Positions 1 to 8,564 of a stretch of 33,721 nt of DNA are shown here, in pieces. The notes beneath the pieces are model-generated. The model was given only the letters and a program-made list of their open reading frames with translations. It was not told where the DNA came from and ran no database searches. The translations under genes were made by a program, and so were the position numbers. Positions within the stretch are counted from its first letter, which is position 1; every line of letters begins with the position of its first letter. The stretch lies in contig NW_006766914.1 in assembly GCF_000275845.1 (NCBI RefSeq), positions 229,843 through 263,563 on the forward strand, written 5' to 3'. The stretch comes from Dichomitus squalens LYAD-421 SS1 (lineage: Eukaryota; Basidiomycota; Agaricomycetes; Polyporales; Polyporaceae).

Positions 1-1219
1 TCGCACCCAACCAACGCGAGTCCAAGATCGTGGAGGCCCTCGACAAGTCCGGGGGGCGACTGTGGAAAGGTTGAAGGCCAATGGGAAGGAGGACATACAC
101 CGTGTATTGATACATCGCAAGTACAACAATCGCAGCTCGTGTGAAACAATTAATCAGCCTCGCGGGCATGAGGAACGAGACTCCGAGGGAATAGATTACG
201 CCACACCACACCGCGGCGGATCGTCGACTACTACATCTTAAGACTCGTGCAATCGTGTATCTCATTCTCCGTAAGTGTGATATGATCCTTTTAGATCGTG
301 TACCTGGGTTGGTTGGGACGTCAGTTCTGTGTCGCCGAGGAATGTGGTGATGATGGCAGGGACTCAGGGAGAAAAAGTAAAGGACGTGGGGACATAGGGA
401 GAAAAAGTGTTGGTTATGGAGAAGGAGGTGCGCACAATTTCTTGAACTGGATCTTGGATTGCTGGGCCGTGATGAGCTTCTTGAGGTCTCCGACAGTATT
501 CTCTGGACTGCACTTCACGCGCACTACACACATCCTTGCGCATCAGTGCAAATGTCCTGTGATGCGACGAAAATAGAGCGCACGCACCCTTGCGCCCAAG
601 CCGGTCGTTCGCGATGACCTACAGCGTGCACTATCGTGCATCCAAATATCCGGGAGGAGCGTCCGGGGGAGTGCATTGTTGAGTTTTGACGGCAGATCGA
701 CAACCTCATTGGCGTATCATTTGTATGGTGTGCAGTATCACTCACTTCAATGAGAGGCATACCGTTGCAGCAAAACCAGGAAGGAATAGATGACGGTCCA
801 ACGTCAAAACGGGGAGCTAAGGTACTATGGCCCGATTAGGCAGTATAGGCACCCGTGCCACCCGAACTTTCTCAAGGCAAATACAAGTTACGTGAACGAA
901 CCAATCTTCTGGAGCTGACGCCACAGCGCTACTACTCTATTTTCTACGATATCCTACACAGCGGGCTAGATTTGTGAGAGCCAGTGAGAGGTTGTGCGTC
1001 GTAAAGTCCTAGGAGGTCCGGATGTCATTCCACCAGATCGGGAACGTCTTTGACACCATCAATGGTCATGGTCGCAGTCGCGATCGTCCCTGGAAATGCT
1101 GAGAGGGGAGTCTCCTTTACACTTCCCAACCCCCAGCGGAATCCACGATGTCTGCATCGAGGCTGTAAGCTGTAAACGGGAAGGCACAAGCTACAGCTGA
1201 CATGATACTCTTTGTGTAG
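1..1219. other. Gene-poor left edge, no supported gene
   Basis: I see no convincing gene here. Short open frames exist on both strands but none shows a family motif or a consistent exon chain. The segment at 366-409 contains two copies of the 12-mer GGGAGAAAAAGT (one near 369, one near 398) in a purine-rich stretch, a small direct duplication. The first 60 bases could be the edge of a gene lying outside the window, but the open frame is too short to judge. Confidence 0.5.
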
Positions 1220-1890
1220 GTGCGCGAAAACGATTTGCCATAGTTCAGCCCTTCTTCTTTCCCCAGATGCTCCTCTACAACGCGCCGCTTGGACGGTTTA
1301 GGCTGTCAACAAAGAGTATCTTCACAGTCGATGGTGAGTGATTACTGTATGCGCGACATCCAAGCAAGCTGTACCTTCACTCTAAAACGTTACGTCTTTG
1401 ACATCCCTTCCTCTTCATGACACACTACCTCAACCGCACGCTCATCTCGCCCCTCCGAACGTCCTCGCTCTCCAGGCCGTACCTCATGATTGCCATCTCC
1501 GCCGTCTTCTTCAACACGGTCAACGGCTCGCTCTTGGGCACGTACCTCTCCTCGCCGCCTGCGCAGTCCTTCCTGGCCGACGCCTTCGCGCGCCTGATGT
1601 TCTGGCTCGGGCTTACCCTGTGGGTGGCGGGCATCACGGGCAACGTCACGCATGAGATCCTCAACATCCGCCGCAACGCCAAGAAGGCCTCCGACGACAC
1701 GAACAATGGGAAGGACAAGCCGAAGGAGGAGCACTACGCGATCCTGCACGGGCTGCTGTACCGCTTCATCTCGTACCCAAACTACTTCTGCGAATGGGCG
1801 GAGTAGCTCGGGTTCGCGCTCGCCGCCTCACCCGTGCCGTCATTCGGATCGGTTGGCGTGTTGGTGGCGACGGTCAGCCCTTCGCGGCTG
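1220..1890 (+). pseudogene. Truncated steroid 5-alpha-reductase-like (3-oxo-5-alpha-steroid 4-dehydrogenase) relic
   Basis: Two blocks resemble the fungal steroid 5-alpha-reductase family, membrane enzymes of the ER that reduce steroid or polyprenol-type double bonds with NADPH. Block 1 (about 1220-1333) reads MLLYNAPLGRF and ends at a clean GTGAGT donor (1334). Block 2 (1417-1806) holds the family core: HYLNRTLISPLRT, a hydrophobic stretch, then EEHYAILHGLLYRFISYPNYF, matching the C-terminal GGLFxYxSxPNY signature. Three defects argue against function. An in-frame TAG at 1804-1806 stands where the family has Trp (EW-x-GFALA). The roughly 40-residue middle segment normally between the blocks is missing and cannot fit in the 83-nt gap. 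The frame after LGFALAASPVPS loses all similarity, so the last ~45 residues are absent. A conserved Asp also seems deleted in the NVTHEIL stretch. The family call is good; an expressed truncated protein cannot be excluded. Confidence 0.72.
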
Positions 1891-3028
1891 CACGCGGTTG
1901 CCCCGTCAGCGCCTCAGACTCGTCCCGTGTCTGCTCCCGCCTCCTCGTCTCGTTACTGCCTCACTTCTGCCCTTCGCCCCATCTTGCGTTAGGTTGGTAC
2001 ATAAGACGATTGGTTATGTCTCGTGTGCATACTTACGGCCGTACACATGTTTCTATGCCCCTGCGCCTCTTCTGCACATCTCGTTTCCGGTCACGTTTGC
2101 ATCTGTATGTCCACTGTCGGAGTCCTTGATCATGATCTGTGTATACGGTCCACATCTTTCTACCAACATCTACTCATCACGTCGCTACCTGTCCGCTCAC
2201 ACCATTGTCCCCCCTCTCGAACCAGTCCGATTGTGTTCATGTCTAAGCCACGCACACCTTCTCTTGTTGCAGACCGTTGCAACGTTTGCAAGTCCTCGTA
2301 GTTTGTAGCTGTAGGTAGTGTCTCGTCTAATAGGTATTGCACAAAATCATATGTTTTGGATGATCACTTAAACAGGTCCACATGTTGGATTCCATCGCAG
2401 AGCTTGGTCAGCCAAGTCAGGGTTGTGGACGAATGGGACGTTGTTTCTACCACGACTGAGAGGATCTGATGTGTGCTATCTGTGGCTGTATACTCAGGAT
2501 GGTTATATTGCCAACAGAGGCTCATTGTGAACTGCGGTCTGCACGGGGGGATGGGAAGCCACAGACGGCGGGTCTGAAACCGAGCCTAGCACGTCGCCCC
2601 ATGTCTGTCTCTGTTTGATCTCCCTTGCACCTCTCAGGTACCCAAGCTCTACCAGGCTTTGGAATGTTGTAGATACTACTGGCTAGCAACGGCATTCGTT
2701 TGCGGCTGTGCAGGACATCGTACTGGCCTAAGTACCCTCTACTAATCCACGACTCATAAGCGCTGGGCTGGGGAGGCAACCGGGTCAAGCGTCTAACCTC
2801 CGCAATCTGCCACGTCTCCCTCTACGCAGGCCTCCATCAGTCTCCATCTCTCGCTCTACCTACCACCGCCATCGAACCCCCTGGCCTCCTGGATAACGCA
2901 GAAGTGAGGAGGCGTTGGGAGGAGAGGCATGGACGAGATATCGGCGGGGCAAGCGTGACAGGTGAGTATCTCATCCACATCCACCCACCCCGTTCCCCTC
3001 TAACCTCCACCTCCTCACTCGAAATCAC
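1891..3028. other. Intergenic, no supported gene
   Basis: The first part (about 1900-2340) is pyrimidine-rich and could be the old 3' flank of the reductase relic. Longer open frames here are frame shadows of low-complexity C/T-rich DNA, with no recognisable motif. A GTGAGT donor-like site lies near 2962, upstream of the F-box relic, and might be a remnant of its 5' intron. Confidence 0.4.
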
Positions 3029-3484
3029 GATGTTCACCGTGCAATTATTGACTTCTGCCTTGTCGATGATGCGCTCCAACTTGCCTTGACATGCAAGCTG
3101 CTTATGGCTTTGCTACGCCCCACGTTGTCTCCGACGTTTCCATCGGTAACTCCGGCTTTGACAACGGCCCTGACCGTCTCAAACAATCCTGCCAGTTCAC
3201 GCTCAACAAGCCATAGCTCGCCAAGGTCCTTCGCGCACTGCATCTGCTCGACGCCTGGCTAGCCCTGGTGGACGGTCTGGATGGGGTGCAGCCTTCTCAC
3301 CAAGGTCCTGTCCGCCACGGTGAACCTGCATGTCCTCCAAATGCGCGGCATGGAGCCTCCCTTCCAGTCTCATCTAGCCGTCTACAAGGCCGTCACGAAG
3401 CTCGATACATTGAAGGTGCTCTCGCTGTACTACATCAGCGAAACCTGCCTCAAGGCCCTCTCGCAGCTCCAAGGCAAGCCATAA
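3029..3484 (+). pseudogene. F-box/LRR-like gene relic
   Basis: Three reading frames must be joined to follow one protein resembling basidiomycete F-box-like proteins. From 3029 (frame 2) it reads DVHRAIIDFCLVDDALQLAL followed by TCKLLMALLRP, the pattern of the F-box helices. Around 3120-3130 the continuity moves to frame 1 (DVSIGNSGFDNGPDRLKQSC), meets an in-frame TAG at 3214-3216, and resumes as LAKVLRALHLLDAWLALVDG. Near 3290 it moves back to frame 2 (LLTKVLSATVNLHVLQMRG, then TKLDTLKVLSLYYISETCL), a leucine-rich pattern, and stops at 3482-3484. No intron of normal size explains these shifts, so I read it as decayed. The F-box assignment rests on pattern recognition only. Confidence 0.5.
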
Positions 3485-4618
3485 GTCATCGAAAACTGGA
3501 AGGACAGGCTGACTACATCATTGCAAACCTTGTAGAAGGCACTCGAAAATCCGAGAGCCCCGCAGCTCGGTGCATCTGCTGTGCGTCAGAGCACGACCCC
3601 ATCAACGATGCCCCACTGCGACCACCGCCACAGCCACCTCTCCGCCGTCCCGATGGACGTCTCTGGGGGCGCCTCGACCGCGACCTCCATGTCCTGGGCT
3701 GAAGCGCGACCTCCCCGCTTCGACTGTCGTGCCTGACGTGCATGAAGGGCGAGAGCTTCTCGAGGGTCAGTATTAATCATGCATTCTCGCCAGCAGCAGC
3801 ACTCGCTCACCATCACCGCCGTTCAACCTTGTCCTCCAAACATACACAAGTCGGCTAGAAGGAACATGAACCACGCATACGGGGACCGCGCCACGACCCA
3901 ACCCAGCGGTTGTGTCCCCCGAGCTTCCACATGCCCGCGCTTTGCCGGCCGTTCTTGTAGAGCGTACAAGGCCGGAGTGACACAATGATCAAGTTGTCTG
4001 CGCGGTCAAGACTAATCGCGGCTGACTTGTCGGCCGAAGCTAGAATGTACACGATGGTCAGTGCTGATTCTGAACGCCACTACAGCATCACTCACGCGCA
4101 TTGCCACACCCTCAACGGCCGTCAACCTACCAGAACACAAACATGAAGGAGGAGCAGGACGGCACCAAGGCCATCAAGCGAACCATGGCACACAGCGGAG
4201 GAGGAGCGGGGAGGAACAGGTCAGTGAGCCTGCAGTCCGGCCGTACACCCTGCCCAACTATTATACACCTGCTCACCCAGCTCATCTGTTACAGACGGGA
4301 ATGTACGTCCTCCCTTGCAACCTGTCCCATCTCGATTCATTTCATCTTGGCCTGTCTATGCGATGCCCGCCGTCCCCGCTTCCGCATGAACGCACACCGG
4401 GTGCGTGCTTTCCGTCGTCCGGCACAACCCTATTCTATGCCTCCGCCAAACATGCAGGGACACACACAGATGCGAAGAAGAATTCACTACGCACATGCTC
4501 GAGGAAAGCAACAATCCACCGATTCACGATCCTCACCAGTACACACTGAATAAATTTTTCGAACCTTATAGTTATAGTAAAATACGAATTATTTCGCCCA
4601 GATGTTATAGTGGCCCCT
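3485..4618. other. Intergenic, possible small spliced ORF
   Basis: No family is recognisable. One candidate is an ATG at 4143 (MKEEQDGTKAIKRTMAHSGG) running into an intron-like segment (GTCAGTGAG at about 4219 to GTTACAG at about 4293), but the downstream frame shows nothing conserved. A 29-nt segment at 3985-4013 (starting ATGATCAAGTTGTC) recurs in diverged form at 5234-5262. Confidence 0.3.
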
Positions 4619-4868
4619 TCAAATATTTGAGAGGGCGGGAGGGATGCCCCTCCCAGATATTGGAGGTGAACCCCAAATATTTGGGATGTGTGTAGGGAGT
4701 GAGGGAGGAGGGTATTCCCCCTCCCTCAAATATTTGCCAAATATTTAGTGCGAGCGCTGTGCAGGGAGGATCATGTGCTGCTTGCATGCGCTGTGGGTCC
4801 TCTTGTGATTCCTCCAAATATTTGGAGTCCACAACCACATATTTGATAGATATTTGACCCAAATATTC
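4619..4868. repeat. Cluster of AAATATTT palindromes
   Basis: The octamer AAATATTT occurs exactly at 4621, 4675, 4728, 4739 and 4816, with near copies at about 4838, 4850 and 4861. Several are cores of longer perfect palindromes: TCAAATATTTGA (4619-4630), CCCAAATATTTGGG (4672-4685) and CTCCAAATATTTGGAG (4812-4827). Between them lie G-rich and C-rich arms (GAGGGAGGAGGG followed by CCCCCTCCCTC, about 4700-4727) that can also fold back. The block is much more AT-rich than its surroundings. It could be a small foldback or MITE-like insertion or a regulatory array; the sequence alone does not decide. Confidence 0.75.
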
Positions 4869-6527
4869 TTCATTTGGCACAGTGTTGTGCGCGGTGACAT
4901 GAGTGCTCATTATCACTAATCTGTTACATGCTCTGAACTACGTCTAGACTACATACATCTACAGCCAGCGAAAGACAAGGTAGCACGTTCATCGTAGAAC
5001 AATTACCCTCTAGACGTCGTGCGCCATATTGTGGCACAGCATCCAGGACATGAGCGACACCAGATGGGACAAGTTCACCTTGGCGACGAGGTCCGCCCTG
5101 CGCACCTCCAGCAGACTTTGCTGGGCACGTTCAGGTCCGAGTCGCGGTCGATCCGAGGTTGTGGTGCGTGCTATCTCCAAGCAAACAGAAGGAGGCTACC
5201 CACCTTCACTCAGGTCAGTCAGCGGTGGCGACGATGATCGAGTTGTCCGCACGGTCCAGTCCGTGCGCTTAGCCATGGCAATGCTGATGTTACAGACGGT
5301 TAGACGAACTAGGTGTGCGGACGGTAGTGGTATTTTTGTGCAGGAGCACAGTGACCTGCGCGTGTGTACCTTTGAAGCGAACGCTTCGTGAAAGGCTCGC
5401 GAGGACTGCTAGAGACCTATCGAGTCTCAAGAGGCCTGAAAATGATGGGAAGAAACAGGCTCAGACGTACAAAATCGTTGATAGAAGGAAGAATGTGGTT
5501 GTGTTGTGCGATTTGACAAGCGGCATCGTGGGGTCCCCATGCGAGTCCGGTGAGGTCGAGAACGAGCCGTGCTGTCACCAGAGTCTTGCTCCGTCCAAGA
5601 TACGTGAGGTCTATGAAATGGAAGGAGACGCATATAGGGATGTTGAGTGGTGGTCACTCAAGCCCCCAAGGCAGGTGCGATAGGAGGCACCCATGTCCAG
5701 GATGGGGCAGGGAAAGCGGAGCGCGATGTGCTAGGTTTATATACACACCCCAGATGTTCAGAGCTTTGGTAGCGGTTCCCATTGTAGCTCCCTAAGAGCT
5801 TTTCAGACCTCGTGTCTAGCTCTTACGAGAACTCTCTATCGACGTCGCGTTTGTACTAGTGGGTCAATGCGGCATTGTTTGATAGCTCTCATTGGCAAAC
5901 CCCATGGCATCATCGCCAGTAGCAATACGAGAGCTGATCAACGAGCTTGCATGGGACGGCGGATGATGCTCGTAGCTGTAAAGCCTGTTCGTCATAAAAG
6001 AACTCAATGGTCATGATGTTGGTTGGAACGGCGTCAGTTCGGACGCACCTGGCCGGCGCTTGCTCGCCGCGCGGGAGAGTCCGTTTCAAGTAGGCTTGAG
6101 CTCTGAAATCGACGCCTGGACGCATGCCGGCACAAGTAGATGGCTGCCAGGGAGAACCCATTGCTCATTGGGATGGACAACGGCATATACTGGTACATAT
6201 AACCATGACTTATGCCTACGATTTGTCTGGATATCTAGACCATTTTGCCACTAGTAGCGCCCAAGTATGCTGCTGCACGGAATCCGGTTGTTCGCCTGGA
6301 TATCCGTTTTCCCATCCATGTGAACAATGCTGGCTCTCGCAAGATGTCGTTGCGGTAGTCGGATAGCGAGATGATCACGAATTTTGACATGAGATACAAC
6401 GACTCTTGGCCCGAATACCAAGGTTTGGTGCCACGTGTTTCCATTATTCGACATTCGACCGCCATTTATGCATTGACAATTTTTGTGTGCGAACGCCCGA
6501 TGCACAACACGTTTTCGTTGTTGGCGA
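4869..6527. other. Intergenic, no supported gene
   Basis: Open frames of up to about 120 codons exist (for example 5029-5391 on +) but none carries a recognised motif and none links across plausible introns. The only structure I note is the diverged repeat of the 3985-4013 segment at 5234-5262. Confidence 0.4.
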
Positions 6528-6629
6528 CAGTGATGTGCCGGTCGACACCGGGTTGTCGTCGACTTTTGTCGACTTGTCAACTGATGACGAAGGCTACAGG
6601 TGCACAAAAGTGCACGTCAACTTTCGCAC
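6528..6629 (+). repeat. Left arm of a diverged inverted repeat with GTYGAC motifs
   Basis: This arm begins with CAGTGATGTGC (6528-6538) and ends with AACTTTCGCAC (6619-6629). Between them GTCGAC occurs three times (from 6541) plus a GTCAAC variant, at short spacing. The reverse complement of 7594-7686 has the same two 11-mers in the same order at almost the same distance (93 versus 102 nt), again with GTYGAC copies between. This is the layout of terminal or subterminal repeats of a DNA transposon. Confidence 0.55.
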
Positions 6630-6784
6630 AGGGCGGTCTACCTGTTCAGGCGCCCAGGCACTGTATATGATTGGGCGACGCGCTATCGCGAACGCGTTCA
6701 ATCGACATATTGGGATTACTCTGTCGATTTTGCTGCAACTCTTTGACTCCCGCCATCGATGGGCTCTAGCTTATTCCCCCTTCA

Positions 6785-7195
6785 TGTAGTGCTCTGTATA
6801 CCTCGTAGCTAATGAATACGTCCTGCATACAACCATAACGGCGGCATACACTGAGGCTCAAAAATCTGCGGAAAGCGAGGCAGCGTCTAGACGTCTAGCT
6901 ACCGAATGTAAGTAGTGATATTGAATATAGAGCTGGTGAGCGTCTCACATTATTTACAGGCTCAACAACGCATATGGACTCCCTGGGAGGTACTCCATTG
7001 CAAGGAGGCTTCTGTGACCCTGTTAGGCAGCATCAGTATGAGGACACTGATGCAAACAACGACACAAATTTCCCTTCATCATCAGAATCAAGCTCGGATC
7101 TCTCTTCAATTTTTTGCTCTCATACTGGCAAATGCCAAAAACAGAGAGGAGAGTCTGACATGAGAGCGATGCTGGATGAGGAACTTGGGGTATGA
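6785..7195 (+). pseudogene. Unrecognised spliced ORF remnant inside the inverted-repeat interval
   Basis: A reading frame open from about 6791 (the TAG just before it is at 6788) runs into a good intron (GTAAGTAG at about 6909 to TTTACAG ending 6960) and continues in phase. It encodes an Ala/Glu-rich helix (TEAQKSAESEAASRRLATE) and then an acidic, Ser-rich tail (DTNFPSSSESSSDLSS) to a TGA at 7195. The frame stays open for about 35 more codons after this stop (NILDRDADGEPAMDILG), suggesting a once longer protein. No start codon is seen in the first exon. I do not recognise the family. Its position between the two repeat arms makes an element-encoded protein possible. Confidence 0.25.
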
Positions 7196-7305
7196 AACAT
7201 CTTGGACAGGGATGCCGATGGAGAGCCTGCTATGGACATTTTGGGGACAATTGATGGCGCAGGGAGGGACCAACCAGATTCATTTACTAGTACTGTACTC
7301 GGAAT

Positions 7306-7836
7306 ATGATGCATATTGCTATATTGACAAAGGGGAGTGGTGAGAGTAGGCGAGAGGGTAGGAGGACAAAGGCGGATTGGCAATGCGGTCAGAGGGATTG
7401 GAGCGCTGATCTTGCATTATTAGAAGATAGTATGGATGCGGAGGAAACCTTCTACCAAATTTCAAGTCAAACGGACGAGCGGGGAGAGCTCGACAATTCA
7501 GACCACGGGGAGGACGAGCGGACAGAGGGATTAGGCGCTGACGTAGGGGAAGAGCGTCGTGGGTCGCCGAAGGTCGTCGACAGGCATGTGAGCGTGCGAA
7601 AGTTTACCGTTGGCCTTGTCGACATGTCGACGGGATTACTATACCTGTCAACCTGGTCAACGGTTGCGTCAACCCGCACATCACTGGTTGGCGATAGTCG
7701 GTCGGGGGCCTTTGAAGTCAGCATAGCAGCGCAATTGCCGTTTGCGTCCTACTTGATGATTCCATGTATGAAAGCCTTTCACGTGGGGCACAACCGCACC
7801 AGGTCGAAGAGCAGAGGGACGATCGATCATAAGTAG
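7306..7836 (+). CDS. Hypothetical ORF overlapping the right repeat arm
   Basis: This is a 176-codon open frame starting with ATG. The product is acidic in its first half (for example DERGELDNSDHGEDERTE) and has no motif I recognise. Its second half is translated straight through the GTYGAC-rich right arm of the inverted repeat (7594-7686), so that part may be chance coding of repeat DNA. It may be a degraded piece of the same element as the spliced remnant upstream, or not a gene at all. Confidence 0.15.
   Translation: MMHIAILTKGSGESRREGRRTKADWQCGQRDWSADLALLEDSMDAEETFYQISSQTDERGELDNSDHGEDERTEGLGADVGEERRGSPKVVDRHVSVRKFTVGLVDMSTGLLYLSTWSTVASTRTSLVGDSRSGAFEVSIAAQLPFASYLMIPCMKAFHVGHNRTRSKSRGTIDHK
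7594..7686 (-). repeat. Right arm of a diverged inverted repeat with GTYGAC motifs
   Basis: Read on the minus strand this arm starts CAGTGATGTGCG and ends AAACTTTCGCAC, mirroring the left arm at 6528-6629. It includes a perfect 14-bp palindrome GTCGACATGTCGAC (7618-7631) and several GTTGAC copies. The interior is diverged from the left arm, so if this is a transposable element it is old. Confidence 0.55.
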
Positions 7837-8564
7837 AAGTCTGATATACTCTCTTACCAATCGGACGAATAGAATACGTTACGACTGCCATGTCAGGGCT
7901 GCTCCACTGGACCATGATGGACATATGTTTCCCATCGGGAATGGGGCAGTGTAGTAGTTGATCGCAATGGCTTCATGTCAAGCGGTTCGTGTTCCCACCT
8001 TGGTTAGGATTCGATAATCGGTTCTCGATACCCTGCTGTATGCACTCTTTTTGCCAGAAGCGCTTTGCATCAGAGGCATCTCTACAGATAACCCCACTTG
8101 AGGGTGGGTACATGCGACTCCAGTGATATATAGAATGCTCGACGGTGCTTCGAGGACTGAAGAGAGGATGGGAAGAACAGGAAATGGCAGCCGCGTCAGG
8201 CCAATGACAGCACTTTGTCAGTGCTTACCGGTCCGCGTGATTGAATGTCCCAGAATATGGCAAATGATCCCATGCTATCTCCTTCTGCCTTACCGCCTGA
8301 CCAATCGCATCCAGGCTCCCATACTGTGTCGGTTTGGCGGTTTGACGGTATAAAGGCGGCGGCGAGGCTTGGAGCGGAAGAGCGACGGTACATCTCGAAC
8401 CCCGGCATCGGTCAGAAGATCGGCCAAAGCCTCTGCGCTCGTCCAACGTCCGCCTTGACAGACTCCCTCTACATTGCCCTACGTCTCTGGTCTTGACCTT
8501 GATCAATAGAGCACTCACAGCCCTCGTTTGATTCTCAAACTCTATCCTGTCGAATCTACACATA
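7837..8564. other. Intergenic and 5' flank of the MFS transporter gene
   Basis: No gene is supported here. The right half is the likely promoter of the transporter starting at 8565 and holds a CCAAT pentamer and a TATAAAG box (listed separately). Confidence 0.4.
8201..8355 (+). promoter_or_regulatory. CCAAT and TATAAAG elements upstream of the MFS gene
   Basis: A CCAAT pentamer lies at 8201-8205 and a TATAAAG box at 8349-8355, about 210 nt before the ATG at 8565. Order and spacing suit a fungal RNA polymerase II promoter, but both motifs are short and could occur by chance. Confidence 0.35.

Noticed and set aside
1652..2308. 218-codon plus-strand frame as a gene
   Set aside because: It is Arg/Thr/Ser-rich and overlaps the reductase relic in another frame. 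No motif is present, so I treat it as a frame shadow.
8380..8470. Possible tRNA on the minus strand (GGGGTTCGAGAT resembles a B box)
   Set aside because: No matching A box and no cloverleaf stems can be formed around it.
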